Positions 1 through 15,154 of a stretch of DNA of 64,000 nt are shown here, one piece after another. Source of the DNA: Microbispora sp. NBC_01189 (GTDB lineage: Bacteria > Actinomycetota > Actinomycetes > Streptosporangiales > Streptosporangiaceae); assembly GCF_036010665.1 (NCBI RefSeq), contig NZ_CP108581.1, forward strand, positions 1,518,001 through 1,582,000. The letters are read 5' to 3'. Below the pieces are notes generated by a model. That model had not been told where the DNA came from. It was given only the letters and a program-made list of their open reading frames with translations, and did no database searches. Position 1 is the stretch's first letter; the number at the start of each line of letters is the position of its first letter. The position numbers and the translations under genes were made by a program.

Positions 1-1395
1 GAGGACCGGGGCCATGACCTGGAGCCCGACCGGAAGGCCGTCCTCGTCCGCCAGGCCGCACGGCACCGAGATCGCGGCGTTGCCGGCCAGGTTGGTCGGG
101 ATCGTGCACAGGTCGGCGAGGTACATCGCCATCGGGTCGTCGGCCCGCTCCCCGATCGGGAACGCGGTGGTCGGCGTGGTCGGCGAGACCAGCGCGTCCA
201 CCTGCTGGAAGGCCGCCTCGAAGTCACGCATGATCAGCGTGCGGACCTTCTGCGCCTGCCCGTAGTAGGCGTCGTAGTAGCCCGACGACAGGGCGTACGT
301 GCCGAGCATGATGCGCCGCTTGACCTCGGGCCCGAAGCCGGCCGCGCGGGTGAGCGCCATGACCTCCTCGGCGCTGCGGGTGCCGTCGTCGCCGACGCGC
401 AGGCCGTACCGCATGGCGTCGAAGCGGGCCAGGTTGGACGAGCACTCCGACGGCGCGATGAGGTAGTAGGCGGGCAGCGCGTAGGAGAACGCCGGGCAGG
501 AGACCTCGACGACCTTGGCCCCGAGCGACTCCAGCAGGTCGACGGTCTCGTGGAACCGGGCGAGCACGCCGGGCTGGTAGCCCTCCCCGCCGAACTCCCT
601 GACCACACCGATCCGCATCCCCGCCACGTCGGCCTGCCGCGCGGCCTCCACCACCGGCGGCACCGGCGCGTCGACGGAGGTCGAGTCGAGCGGGTCGTGG
701 CCGGAGAACGCCTCGTGCAGCAGCGCCGCGTCGAGCACGGTGCGGGCGAACGGCCCCGGCGTGTCGAGCGAGGACGCGAACGCGATCAGGCCGTATCGGG
801 ACGAGCCGCCGTACGTCGGCTTCATGCCGACGATGCCGGTCACCGCGGCCGGCTGGCGGATCGAGCCGCCGGTGTCGGTGCCCGTGGACAGCGGCGCCTC
901 GTAGGCGGACACCGCGGCCGACGAGCCGCCCGACGAGCCGCCCGGGATCCGGGACAGGTCCCACGGGTTGTGGGTCGGGCCGTACGCCGAGTTCTCCGTG
1001 GACGACCCCATGGCGAACTCGTCGAGGTTCGTCTTGCCCAGGATCACCAGCCCGGCCGCGCGCAGCCGGCCGGTCACGGTCGCGTCGTACGGCGGGCGCC
1101 AGCCTTCGAGGATCTTCGAACCGGCCGTCGTCGGCATGTCGGCGGTGGTGAAGACGTCCTTGTGCGCGATGGGCACCCCGGCCAGCGGGCCGGGGTTCTC
1201 GCCCCCGGCCAGCCGCTCGTCCACCTGACGGGCCTGGGTCAGCGTCGACTCGGCGTCCACGTGCAGGAAGGCGTTGACACGGCCGTCGACCTCGGCGATG
1301 CGGTCGAGGTGGGCCTGGGCGACCTCGACGGCGCTGACCTCGCGGGCGGCGATGAGCGCGCCCAGTTCGGCGGCGGTCTTGTGGATCAAGCTCAT
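1..1395 (-). CDS. gatA: Asp-tRNA(Asn)/Glu-tRNA(Gln) amidotransferase subunit A (3' end outside window)
   Basis: Amidase subunit of the GatCAB complex, which converts misacylated Glu-tRNA(Gln) or Asp-tRNA(Asn) to the amidated form using ammonia from glutamine. The reading frame starts [11 protein letters not shown] and runs off the left edge after 465 codons; the family is about 490-500 residues, so only the extreme C-terminus is missing. The catalytic Lys (K79, in AHKDVFTT) and the amidase signature [13 protein letters not shown] (about residues 150-163), which carries the Ser pair, are visible. Its ATG overlaps the gatC stop by four bases (ATGA), so the two are translationally coupled. Confidence 0.95.
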   Translation of the reverse strand, partial: MSLIHKTAAELGALIAAREVSAVEVAQAHLDRIAEVDGRVNAFLHVDAESTLTQARQVDERLAGGENPGPLAGVPIAHKDVFTTADMPTTAGSKILEGWRPPYDATVTGRLRAAGLVILGKTNLDEFAMGSSTENSAYGPTHNPWDLSRIPGGSSGGSSAAVSAYEAPLSTGTDTGGSIRQPAAVTGIVGMKPTYGGSSRYGLIAFASSLDTPGPFARTVLDAALLHEAFSGHDPLDSTSVDAPVPPVVEAARQADVAGMRIGVVREFGGEGYQPGVLARFHETVDLLESLGAKVVEVSCPAFSYALPAYYLIAPSECSSNLARFDAMRYGLRVGDDGTRSAEEVMALTRAAGFGPEVKRRIMLGTYALSSGYYDAYYGQAQKVRTLIMRDFEAAFQQVDALVSPTTPTTAFPIGERADDPMAMYLADLCTIPTNLAGNAAISVPCGLADEDGLPVGLQVMAPVL

Positions 1396-1691
1396 TCTTC
1401 CTCCCCGAGGATCCGCGGCACGCGGAACCGGTCGTCCTCCACCGCGGGCGCGCCGGACAGGGCTCCCTCGGGTGTCAGACCCGGCCGTACGGCGTCGGGA
1501 CGGAAGACGTTGGTCAGCGGCAGCGCGTGCGAGGACGGCGGGATGTCGCCGGCCGCCACCTCCGAGACGCGGGCGACGGCGCCGACGATCTGGTCGAGCT
1601 GGGCGGCGAAGTGGTCGAGCTCGTCGTCGGCCAGTGCCAGCCGGGACAGCCGGGCGAGGTGAGCGACCTCATCGCGGGTTATGGCGGACAT
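1392..1691 (-). CDS. gatC: Asp-tRNA(Asn)/Glu-tRNA(Gln) amidotransferase subunit C
   Basis: Small stabilising subunit of GatCAB, 99 residues. The start [15 protein letters not shown] was chosen because it matches the typical GatC N-terminus; an upstream in-frame extension to 1781 is Arg-rich and unlike the family. The body shows the usual LARLSRLAL helix and the C-terminal LxNVFRPD and FRVPRILGE segments that wrap around GatA. It overlaps gatA by ATGA. A plausible -10 (TAGGAT on the minus strand, 1733-1738) lies about 40 bases upstream of the start. Confidence 0.93.
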   Translation of the reverse strand: MSAITRDEVAHLARLSRLALADDELDHFAAQLDQIVGAVARVSEVAAGDIPPSSHALPLTNVFRPDAVRPGLTPEGALSGAPAVEDDRFRVPRILGEEE

Positions 1692-1837
1692 GAGTCGTCG
1701 AACCCGTTTCATGATGGAGATTGGACCTTCCCATCCTAGGGCTCGCCGCCGAGCGCGGCCGACCTGGCGACGCCGCGTCACACGGTCTTAATCCGACCTT
1801 TCCCGCCCCGGGCGGCTGCCCGCGCTGAGACGGCGAC

Positions 1838-3976
<2,139 letters not shown>

Positions 3977-4062
3977 AGGTAAGAAACCCCCCAAGAGGTC
4001 ACTATCGGAGGGTACGGCCTCTGGGCCACTTCGCGAAACCGCTTGGGCACACTGCGTCACCA

Positions 4063-4080
4063 TGATTTCTGGAGAAATCA
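4063..4080. promoter_or_regulatory. 18-bp perfect palindrome between c-di-GMP enzyme and cellulase
   Basis: TGATTTCT-GG-AGAAATCA: perfect 8-bp arms with a 2-bp centre. It sits in the shared upstream region of the divergent GGDEF-EAL and GH6 genes, has no T-tract and is AT-rich compared with its surroundings. An operator for a dimeric regulator is the likeliest role; the regulator is unknown. Confidence 0.6.
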
Positions 4081-4116
4081 CGGCACGGCAGGACTCGTGG
4101 TGAAAGTTTCAAGTGA

Positions 4117-5682
<1,566 letters not shown>

Positions 5683-5697
5683 TCACCGCATGAAACC

Positions 5698-5741
5698 AGG
5701 CGTGCCGTACGGTCCTCCCCAGCCGTACGGCACGCCTTTTC
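5698..5741. terminator. Strong bidirectional intrinsic terminator
   Basis: Perfect 15-bp stem (AGGCGTGCCGTACGG, 5698-5712; complement 5723-5737) with a 10-base loop, followed on the plus strand by TTTT. It lies between the convergent cellulase and SEC-C/pRiA4b genes and can serve both. Confidence 0.88.
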
Positions 5742-5769
5742 ACGAGTTGGGACGTCCGCTGCCGGGCTC

Positions 5770-7299
5770 CTACCCGGCCACGCGGATGGCGGCGGCGTCC
5801 CACTCTTCGCCCAGCCATTCCATCGCTTCGTCATGGGCCGGGTGCGTATGGTCGGCGAGAGCGGCCACCAGCTCGCGGTAGCGGTACACGCCCCCGCAGT
5901 CTTCCGGGGGACACGCGCCCTCTCCGCCCAGCAGCCGCACGCCGTTCGCCGCCGGGTCGACAGCATTGATCCCCTCGACGGTCACCTTGTGCTCCCAGTC
6001 GTCACCGAAGTCGTAGCGGTAGACGAACTCCTGGCCCGGCTCGTTGGCCAGCTGCGGGAGTGAGGTTTCGTCGGTCGTCGGGCAGTCGTCGTCCGATCGC
6101 GGGTCGACAACACGGCCGCCCTGGATCTCGAACGCGTACATGTGGTCACCGTGCCAGCCCATGGCGGCGCCGATGGCCTTGTGCAGGTCGTCGAGCCTGA
6201 TCCGTGAGGGCACGGCCAGCCGCCGCGTCACCAAGGGATCCGTCCCCGGCAACTCGACCCGGAGCACCGCCTGACCCCGGTCGGGCACGGACTCGGCTCC
6301 GAAGCCGGGACGGCCACAACACTTCTTGTACTTCCGGGTGGAACCACACCAGCACGGCGCGTTCCGCTCCGGCGGCCAGGCGACGTCATCGCGTGTGTCG
6401 ACCGTGCCGACGTACGCGAGCCGGGTGCTGCGGCGCGCCGGGTCCTCTCCGGTCTCTTCGGCGTACGCCCGGATTCCCTCCACGCTGAGCGTAACCACGA
6501 ACACCTTGCCCAGTTCGGCGTTGGTCCGCAGCGAATCCTGCAACTCCCGGCGGTGGTCCTCGTGTTCGAGCGGGAACGTGGCGTCCAGCAGGCTCTCTGC
6601 CACGCCTCGGGTGTACTCCCGCTCCGGCAGATAGGCCACCCGCATGACAGCAGTCCCCGGAGCAAGAGCTCGCTTCCCCCTCGCACTCGCCCCGAGAGCA
6701 TGCCCGTGGCGGGTGGATTGCAGGTGTGCCAGCAGATCGTCCATCTGGCTCTTGTAGGCTTCGACCGCCATACGCTTGTGGCGCTCCGCCGGGCTGCGTT
6801 CGGTGATCTGGCCGGCGTCGGGGCCTCTGTCCAGGCTTTCGGCAAGTTCGATGCCCTCGTCGGCCAGGGCGCCGCCCCGCTCCTCGTCCTGGGTGGCCTC
6901 GGCGAGCGCACTGGGCGCGAAGTAGTAGAAACGCAGATCCCGCTGGTCCGGAGGGAGAAGGACGAGCTCCTGGTGGAGAGCCGTGATCTCCTCCAGGGTG
7001 GTGGCTCTGTCCTCCTGACCGCGCAGGGTCGCGCGGAGCGCGCCGAGGGCGAACCGCTGGCCGGGATGGGCCTCGATCACCTTCGCCAGCCAGTCCGCGG
7101 CGGCCGGGAGTTCATCATCGTCGTAGAACTCCAGGCACTCCCACGCATAGCCGAAGACCCTCTCGTCGCCCTGCGCCCTGGGATCGAACAACGCCTCCTC
7201 AATCACCGCCCGTACGTCCGCCGAGTCGCCATCGTCGCCGTAGGCCTCGTCGAGGGCCTCGTTGAGATCGAGAGGATGAAAGAAACGCTCCGGAAGCAT
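5770..7299 (-). CDS. SEC-C motif and pRiA4b ORF-3-like domain protein
   Basis: Protein of 509 residues with unknown molecular function. The first 300 residues are acidic and helical with no family I can name. A SEC-C zinc-binding motif (PCWCGSTRKYKKCCG, about residues 314-328) is followed by a domain of the plasmid pRiA4b ORF-3 family (about 345-505) with the conserved YRYDFGDDWEHKV block and CPPEDCGG. Such proteins are common and often annotated near mobile DNA, but no clear mobility gene adjoins this one. No good ribosome-binding site is seen before the ATG at 7299. Confidence 0.8.
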   Translation of the reverse strand: MLPERFFHPLDLNEALDEAYGDDGDSADVRAVIEEALFDPRAQGDERVFGYAWECLEFYDDDELPAAADWLAKVIEAHPGQRFALGALRATLRGQEDRATTLEEITALHQELVLLPPDQRDLRFYYFAPSALAEATQDEERGGALADEGIELAESLDRGPDAGQITERSPAERHKRMAVEAYKSQMDDLLAHLQSTRHGHALGASARGKRALAPGTAVMRVAYLPEREYTRGVAESLLDATFPLEHEDHRRELQDSLRTNAELGKVFVVTLSVEGIRAYAEETGEDPARRSTRLAYVGTVDTRDDVAWPPERNAPCWCGSTRKYKKCCGRPGFGAESVPDRGQAVLRVELPGTDPLVTRRLAVPSRIRLDDLHKAIGAAMGWHGDHMYAFEIQGGRVVDPRSDDDCPTTDETSLPQLANEPGQEFVYRYDFGDDWEHKVTVEGINAVDPAANGVRLLGGEGACPPEDCGGVYRYRELVAALADHTHPAHDEAMEWLGEEWDAAAIRVAG

Positions 7300-7643
7300 C
7301 GCAGGAGTTTGCCACTGCTTCCAGACCGATGCGTGTGCTTCGCCCTCATGCCTCCGGCTCTCGGACCATGCCGGACCCGGCCGGAAGATCCAGCGGAACG
7401 CGGGGCGCGACGTCAGACCCCCGGGCCGGGCACCATGGCCTGTGCGCCGTAGCGGAGGGCGTGTGGCAGGCCAGGCCGTTCGGCGGGGCGGTCTCCCTCA
7501 GCGGGGAAGGCGTCTGCGGAAGACCGCCCGGGCCCTGCCTGTCGCGGCCGGCAACGACCGGCAGGGCAGCTCATCGGCATGGCGTGCCGGTCATGCGGTC
7601 GCGCTTGGCGGGATCTCCATGACGCCGAGGGCGGCCAGGCCGA
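7300..7643. other. 344-bp gene-free stretch
   Basis: Lies between the SEC-C gene start and the 3' end of the DUF6907-like gene. Apart from the hairpin at 7532-7567 I see nothing I can support; the short open frames here have no family resemblance. Confidence 0.5.
7532..7567 (-). terminator. Hairpin downstream of the DUF6907-like gene
   Basis: GCCCTGCC (7532-7539) pairs with GGCAGGGC (7560-7567), extended inward by GTCG/CGAC after one mismatch. No T-tract on either strand; it is placed about 75 bases past the stop of the minus-strand gene, so a terminator is plausible but unproven. Confidence 0.4.
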
Positions 7644-8003
7644 TCAGATGCGTTCGGCGCCGCGCGCCTCACTGATCGTCATCTCGACGAGGGAATGGTC
7701 GTCGATCTGCAGGTGGACGCGGGGCTCGTCGTCGCCGGGCCCGAGAACCAGGTCCAGCCACAGCCGCTGCGGCGACCCGGCCAGGGGAACGGTTGTCAGT
7801 TCGACGGACCGAAGCCATGCGTTGTGGATGCGCTCGCCGGGACGCTCGTCGATGTGCGCCTCCATGCACCAGGGTGGGCATGAGCGGCGGGGACCTCCGC
7901 CGGGAGTGCGGGCGGCCATGAAGGACGGGCCCCACGTACCACCCAGCCCCTTCCCGTCGCCGAGGCCGAGCCTGGCGAGCATCCTGAGGTGGTCTCCGAT
8001 CAC
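7644..8003 (-). CDS. DUF6907-like small protein
   Basis: About 119 residues from a GTG at 8003 that overlaps the stop of the upstream small gene (GTGA), implying translational coupling. A CPPWC motif is followed by spaced His residues, then a strand-rich region ending PRVHLQIDDHSLVEMTISEAR, which resembles actinobacterial DUF6907 proteins that accompany XRE/DUF397 regulators. An internal start at MAARTPGGGPRR would also keep the recognisable part. Function unknown. Confidence 0.6.
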   Translation of the reverse strand: MIGDHLRMLARLGLGDGKGLGGTWGPSFMAARTPGGGPRRSCPPWCMEAHIDERPGERIHNAWLRSVELTTVPLAGSPQRLWLDLVLGPGDDEPRVHLQIDDHSLVEMTISEARGAERI

Positions 8004-8221
8004 TGTGGCACCGCCACCTCGGCCAGGCTCTCCTGCTCGGCGATGGCCTGGCACAGCTCGCGCAGGTCATCGCCGTCGACAGTGCGGTGAGCGCCCGCCT
8101 GCTCGGCCTCCGGAGCGAAAGGCCGCTCCCGGCTCGCCCAGAATCGTCCGGCGTCACTCCTCATGATCCGCCACCCGGCGAACTCCGTGCCGGGTGCCGT
8201 CGTACCTCTATCGTGTAGCAC
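8000..8221 (-). CDS. Small hypothetical protein, first gene of a coupled pair
   Basis: 73 residues from GTG at 8221, with GAGAGG ten bases upstream. The pattern WRIMRSDAGRFWASRERPF..AEQAGAHRTVDGDDLRELCQAIAEQE resembles a family of short actinobacterial proteins seen beside XRE/DUF397 regulators. It overlaps the next gene by GTGA and is divergent from the XRE regulator at 8460. Function unknown. Confidence 0.55.
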   Translation of the reverse strand: MLHDRGTTAPGTEFAGWRIMRSDAGRFWASRERPFAPEAEQAGAHRTVDGDDLRELCQAIAEQESLAEVAVPQ

Positions 8222-8387
8222 GGGTCAGGAACCTCTCTTCCTGATCAAGGACCCGTTCGATCGTGCCCGCGACGGACGGGTCCGCTTCTGCTGCGGCACA
8301 TCAGCCGCACCTCACGGATGCGTTCTGTGATGGAACGACTCCGCTCCGCATGTGAGCCATCGTGAGTATCGAGTTGCAGAATGTCAA

Positions 8388-8398
8388 TGCACTGTGCA
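8388..8398. promoter_or_regulatory. Short palindrome in the XRE promoter region
   Basis: TGCAC-T-GTGCA, perfect 5-bp arms, 62 bases before the XRE start and inside the 238-bp divergent region 8222-8459. A candidate autoregulatory site; otherwise this region shows only A/T-rich promoter-like sequence (8395-8415). Confidence 0.35.
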
Positions 8399-8459
8399 GT
8401 TTTAGTTTGATCCATGCATTCCAACCGCGCAGGATGCCTCTCTTCGGCACACTGACCTC

Positions 8460-9314
8460 ATGTCACCTCACAGCCCCACGGTCCGCCTCCGGCGCCTTGC
8501 CCGTGAGCTCCGCAGGCTGCGAGAAAGCAGCGGCCTGACTCCCGATGCCGCCGCCACCCGGCTCGGCTGGAGCCGCAGCAAGCTCAGCCGCATCGAGACG
8601 GGACGTACACGAGCGACCCCGGGCGACGTCGCCGGCATCTGCGACCTCTACGGGGTCGACTCACAGGCACGTGCCGGGTTGATCCAACTCGCGAAAGAGG
8701 GCCGGCAGCGAGGATGGTGGACCGCTTATGCCGATGTTTTCACCGGCTCGTACGTCGGTCTGGAGGATGAGGCGGTCCTCATCCGCCAATGGGAAGTGCA
8801 ACTGGTCCCGGGCCTCCTCCAGACCGAGGACTACGCGCGTAGCGTCATCGCCGCGGGAAGGCCCGGAGTTCCGGACCCCGACGACGTTCACAGGCGGGTC
8901 ATGGCGCGCATGGCACGCCGTACGCTCCTGAGCCGTCCCGCCGCCCCTGCGCTCTGTGCAGTCCTTGACGAAGGCGTCATTCGGCGTCCGATTGGCGGCA
9001 CCGCGGTGATGCGCGACCAGCTGGAAGCGATGTTGACCGCAGCACGTCGGCCCAACGTGACACTCCGCGTCCTGCCCTACTCCGCCGGAGCGCATGCAGG
9101 CCTGGAGGGTGCCTTCACCGTGCTCTCCTTCGCCGAGGAGGAAGATCCGGACATCGCATACGTCGAGGGCACAGCAGGCGATGTCTACGTCGAGAGCACC
9201 GACCACGTCGACCGCTACAGGTCCGCCTTCGGGCGTATCTGCGATGCGGCCCTGTCCGAAGAGGAAAGCTTGAAGCTGATCTCGGAGACCAAGGACAATC
9301 TGTCTCATGACTGA
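8460..9314 (+). CDS. XRE-family regulator with DUF5753 domain
   Basis: 284-residue DNA-binding protein. An N-terminal helix-turn-helix (about residues 8-62: LARELRRLRESSGLTPDAAA, WSRSKLSRIETGR) is followed by a DUF5753 ligand/partner domain (from about 100) with the typical IRQWEVQLVPGLLQTEDYAR start. Proteins of this type pair with a small DUF397 partner, encoded immediately downstream and overlapping by 8 bases. Such pairs act as activator/antagonist modules in streptomycete development (family knowledge). Confidence 0.9.
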   Translation: MSPHSPTVRLRRLARELRRLRESSGLTPDAAATRLGWSRSKLSRIETGRTRATPGDVAGICDLYGVDSQARAGLIQLAKEGRQRGWWTAYADVFTGSYVGLEDEAVLIRQWEVQLVPGLLQTEDYARSVIAAGRPGVPDPDDVHRRVMARMARRTLLSRPAAPALCAVLDEGVIRRPIGGTAVMRDQLEAMLTAARRPNVTLRVLPYSAGAHAGLEGAFTVLSFAEEEDPDIAYVEGTAGDVYVESTDHVDRYRSAFGRICDAALSEEESLKLISETKDNLSHD

Positions 9315-9507
9315 CCTGTCCATGGCTAACTGGCGCAAAAGCAGCTACAGCGGTAGCGGGAACAACTGCGTCGAGGTGGCGACGAACGTGCCGGGGCTGG
9401 TGGCCGTACGGGACAGCAAGGACCGCTCGGGACCGGCGCTGGCCTTCACGCCCGGCGAGTGGAGCGCCTTCGTCGCCGGGGTGAAGAGCGGCGAGTTCGA
9501 CATCTGA
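9307..9507 (+). CDS. DUF397 partner protein
   Basis: 66 residues with the DUF397 pattern WRKSSYSGSGNNCVEVA...VAVRDSKDRSGPALAFTPGEWSAFV. It overlaps the XRE gene by 8 bases, so they are co-translated. DUF397 proteins bind and modulate their XRE/DUF5753 neighbours. Convergent with the ERCC4-Lsr2 gene, which ends 4 bases away. Confidence 0.92.
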   Translation: MTDLSMANWRKSSYSGSGNNCVEVATNVPGLVAVRDSKDRSGPALAFTPGEWSAFVAGVKSGEFDI

Positions 9508-9511
9508 GCGG

Positions 9512-10327
9512 TCATTCCGTGTGGGCTCGCTCGTAGGCGAGCCGAATCTCGGGGCGCAGCCTGCCGCGATCGGAGACGTCGAAGCCGTTGTCACGGGCCC
9601 AGCGCCGGACATCGGCTGTGGTTGGCCCGCCGGCCTTGCTCGGCTTCGTCGCGGCAGGCTCGTACGACGCGCTGCCGGCTTCAGACGTGCCGGCGAGGGC
9701 GTACGCCGCCGCGAGGAAGCGGTAGGTCCACTCCTCGGCCAGTTTCCTGGTCTCGCAGAAGACGATCGGCACGCCGGGGAACGCCACCTGGAGTTCGGCG
9801 ATGCCGTCGGCCACCAGGGCAGGGCGGACATGGTCGAGTTTGAAAACCTGTGAGTAGCGGTCCTCGACCACCACGGCGGCGCGCGGGAGCGCGGCCAACT
9901 CGGTGAGCTGGTATTTCAGCCGCGAGTTGAGCAGGCTGCCGACCAGGTCGGGCAGGCTCTTGCGCTCGACGGCCGCCCAGACGCGCCCGTCCCGCTCGAC
10001 CGCGTAGTCGCCGGCGGGCAGGCGGCGCCTCTCGATCTGGACCTGCTGCCGGGCGAAGCGGTAGCCGTACCGTTCTCCGGTGTCGACCACGATCGGCAGG
10101 GCGGCGACGCCGGAGGCCCGGGCGGTCGGGGTGCTGACGCCCGGACGGGCCTGTTTCGTGCACGCGGGCCACTCACTCTCGTCCGCCGGATAGCAGTAGA
10201 TCGCCTTCTCCCGTGGCCAGGTCCCGCCGGCGCGCAGCACCACGTCGGCCGCCCCTACCGGCAGCCGGATCAGGTACGGCAGGCGGGAGCCGGGGTCTGG
10301 ATTGCGGACGATGACGAAGTCGCGCAC
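9512..10327 (-). CDS. ERCC4-type nuclease fused to an Lsr2-like DNA-binding domain
   Basis: 271 residues. The middle holds an XPF/ERCC4 nuclease fold: VVDTGER (80-86), LPAGDYAV (103-110) and the catalytic ERKSLPD (121-127). The C-terminus (about 235-270, TTADVRRWARDNGFDVSDRGRLRPEIRLAYERA) matches the Lsr2 C-terminal domain, whose RGR loop inserts into the minor groove of AT-rich DNA. The N-terminal 60 residues, with two Cys, are unassigned. Lsr2 is the actinobacterial silencer of foreign DNA, so the fusion suggests a nuclease aimed at AT-rich DNA. That role is inference; the domain calls are firm. Confidence 0.82.
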   Translation of the reverse strand: MRDFVIVRNPDPGSRLPYLIRLPVGAADVVLRAGGTWPREKAIYCYPADESEWPACTKQARPGVSTPTARASGVAALPIVVDTGERYGYRFARQQVQIERRRLPAGDYAVERDGRVWAAVERKSLPDLVGSLLNSRLKYQLTELAALPRAAVVVEDRYSQVFKLDHVRPALVADGIAELQVAFPGVPIVFCETRKLAEEWTYRFLAAAYALAGTSEAGSASYEPAATKPSKAGGPTTADVRRWARDNGFDVSDRGRLRPEIRLAYERAHTE

Positions 10328-10368
10328 GCCCGCATTCTCCCTGATACGGCCCTGCTCACGGCCTCTTT

Positions 10369-10398
10369 ACCCACTGGTAATCACACTAGGTAACCAGT
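10369..10398. promoter_or_regulatory. Inverted repeat upstream of the 10461 gene
   Basis: CCACTGGT (10369-10376) and ACCAGTGG (10391-10398), 14 bases apart. The right half extends to GGTAACCAGT, a 10-mer that recurs in the promoter of the TetR gene at 61605. Likely an operator in the promoter shared by the divergent ERCC4-Lsr2 gene and the 10461 gene. Confidence 0.45.
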
Positions 10399-10460
10399 GG
10401 ACAGCGAAGCGTTTAGGATGTCTATGGAAACTACCGTCACTACTCCCCCAGTAGGTGCTC

Positions 10461-10886
10461 ATGGGTGACGATGCCCTCTGCGAAGAGCAGGCAAGCCGAC
10501 GCGACGCGATCGACGGCAAGGTGATCGAGCTCCGCCCCTTCAGCCGACGAGGGAGCGACCCGATCCGGTTGCAGATCGGAGAGCGCCCCTGGCGGCCCAC
10601 TCCCGACACCCGGGTGGTCGAGATCTACGAGGAGTGCGACCCGCCCACCGCAGGACTGATCGAACAGGACGGCAGGCTCTACGTGTTCGACTGCGTCGAC
10701 GGGCGCGGGTCGATGGTCAGCTTCTGGGCCTACATCCAGGTCGACGCGATCGAGGTGAGCCGCCTCCAGAACGCCGTGGTTAAAGACCTCATCCGCCTGC
10801 TCGACGATCTCTTCGCCGACAGGGAATACATGGCCGCCCTCGCCTACGACAACCTCATCGAGTCAAGCGCCCCCATCAACTCCTGA
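10461..10886 (+). CDS. Hypothetical protein
   Basis: 141 residues, mostly alpha/beta in composition, without a motif I can name. The ATG at 10461 was preferred; a GTG six bases earlier is also in frame. No signal peptide or membrane segment. It stands between the ERCC4-Lsr2 nuclease and the AAA/DUF234 ATPase in the accessory stretch. The middle reads GLIEQDGRLYVFDCVDGRGSM and the C-terminal half is helical. Confidence 0.55.
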   Translation: MGDDALCEEQASRRDAIDGKVIELRPFSRRGSDPIRLQIGERPWRPTPDTRVVEIYEECDPPTAGLIEQDGRLYVFDCVDGRGSMVSFWAYIQVDAIEVSRLQNAVVKDLIRLLDDLFADREYMAALAYDNLIESSAPINS

Positions 10887-10909
10887 CACCGGCCCCGCGA
10901 GAAGCTTAT

Positions 10910-10958
10910 GCACATAATGTAAGATCGCATCTACGTTAGATTGGTTCTACGTATGTGC
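10910..10958. promoter_or_regulatory. Promoter region of the AAA/DUF234 gene with inverted and direct repeats
   Basis: GCACATA (10910-10916) and TATGTGC (10952-10958) are complementary; between them TCTACGT occurs twice (10930-10936 and 10946-10952). The AT content is far above the surroundings and the start codon follows at 10969. Regulatory role inferred. Confidence 0.45.
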
Positions 10959-10968
10959 GGGACGACCA

Positions 10969-12402
10969 ATGGAATTCAAGGGCCGGGCTGGGGATCTGGA
11001 GCTGCTCGACGGGCAGCTGCGACAGGTGGCGGAAGGGCAGGGCGGCACCCGCGGACGCGCCGTGATCATGATGGGCCGCCGCCGGGTGGGAAAGTCGCGG
11101 CTGGTTCAGGAGTTCTGCGACCGCTCCGGGGTGCCGTACGTGGTCTTCCAGGCCACCAGGGGGCGCAATCCGGTGACGGAGCGCGCCGACTTCGTCGGCA
11201 TGCTCGGACAGTCCGCCTTGCCCGGTGCGGAACTGGTCGCCGGAGTGCAGGCGGGTGACTGGAACCAGGCACTCCGCACCTTGGCCCTGGCCGTGCCCGA
11301 CGACAGACCGAGCATCGCGGTCATCGACGAGGTGCCCTGGCTGGTCGAGCAGGACCGCGAGTTCGAAGGGGCGTTGCAGACGGTCTGGGATCGGCACCTG
11401 TCCGCGAAGCCGGTGCTGCTCATCCTGGTCGGCAGCGACCTGTCGGTGATGGAGGCGCTGCAGTCCTACGGCCGCCCCTTCTTCGGCCGCGCGGCGAAGA
11501 TGACCGTCCAGCCGCTCCACCCCGCGGACGTTGCCGTGATGACCGGCCTGAACGCCGCCGAGGCCATCGACGCCTACCTGATCACGGGTGGTTTTCCGGA
11601 GGTGGTCCAGGCATGGCGGCCAGGCATGAGCCGCGTCGACTACCTGCGGGAGTCGCTGGCCAATCCGCTGTCCGCGCTGCTGATGGCCGGTGAGCTGTCG
11701 TTGCTGGGCGAGTTCCCCGAGACTTCTCACTCCCGTGCGGTCCTGTCGGCGGTGGGCAGCGGAGAGCGCACGTTCTCCGCCATCGCCACCGAGGCGGGCG
11801 GCGCGGCTCCGCTGGCCTCCGGCACGCTCTCCCCGCTGCTGTCCACCCTCGTCGGCAAGCGGGTGCTGGCCGTCGACGCTCCCCTGTCAGTCAAGCCGGA
11901 CACGAAGAACAAGCGCTATCGCATCGCCGATCCGTATCTGCGGTTCTGGCTCGCCTTCCTGGACCGGGGCATTCCGCTGGTCGAGCGCGGCCGGGGGGAG
12001 CGGGTCCTAGCCTCCGTCGAACGCTCCTGGACCTCCTGGCGTGGCCGCGCCGTCGAGCCTGTCGTCCGGGAGGCGCTGCTGCGGCTGTTGCCGAACGACC
12101 GGTGGCCCGAGACCGAGGCCGTCGGAGGCTGGTGGAACCGGCAGAACAACCCCGAGATCGACCTCGTCGGGGCGGACCGCGATCCGGTCGCGCGGCACGT
12201 CCACTTCATCGGCTCGATCAAGTGGCTGGAGAACGCGTCGTTCGGGCGGCACGAGTACGAGAGCCTGGTGCGCGACATGCTCGCCGTCCCCGGCGCCGAC
12301 ACGAAGACTCCGCTGGTGGCCGTCTCCCGGTCGGGTGTGGACGGCAACCTGCCGCTCGCCGCGCACTGGGGTCCCGAGGACCTACTGGCCGCCTGGCCGT
12401 GA
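10969..12402 (+). CDS. AAA-type ATPase with DUF234 C-terminal domain
   Basis: 477 residues of the archaeal-type ATPase family. Walker A is GRRRVGKS (36-43) and Walker B is SIAVIDEVPWL (about 117-127). The C-terminal DUF234 region contains RYRIADPYLRFWLAFL and PEIDLVG, a core resembling PD-(D/E)XK nucleases. Members are widespread in archaea and sporadic in bacteria; a role in DNA transactions is suspected but not established. It is the last gene of the accessory stretch before ligA. Confidence 0.8.
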   Translation: MEFKGRAGDLELLDGQLRQVAEGQGGTRGRAVIMMGRRRVGKSRLVQEFCDRSGVPYVVFQATRGRNPVTERADFVGMLGQSALPGAELVAGVQAGDWNQALRTLALAVPDDRPSIAVIDEVPWLVEQDREFEGALQTVWDRHLSAKPVLLILVGSDLSVMEALQSYGRPFFGRAAKMTVQPLHPADVAVMTGLNAAEAIDAYLITGGFPEVVQAWRPGMSRVDYLRESLANPLSALLMAGELSLLGEFPETSHSRAVLSAVGSGERTFSAIATEAGGAAPLASGTLSPLLSTLVGKRVLAVDAPLSVKPDTKNKRYRIADPYLRFWLAFLDRGIPLVERGRGERVLASVERSWTSWRGRAVEPVVREALLRLLPNDRWPETEAVGGWWNRQNNPEIDLVGADRDPVARHVHFIGSIKWLENASFGRHEYESLVRDMLAVPGADTKTPLVAVSRSGVDGNLPLAAHWGPEDLLAAWP

Positions 12403-12491
12403 TGGGCAGGGCCGTCTCGGCAGCCGTACGCCTCGCGTCACGCTGGTCTGACTCGCGGCAACTCCGGGTGCGGGCACTATGGGCGCGGGGG

Positions 12492-15154
<2,663 letters not shown>

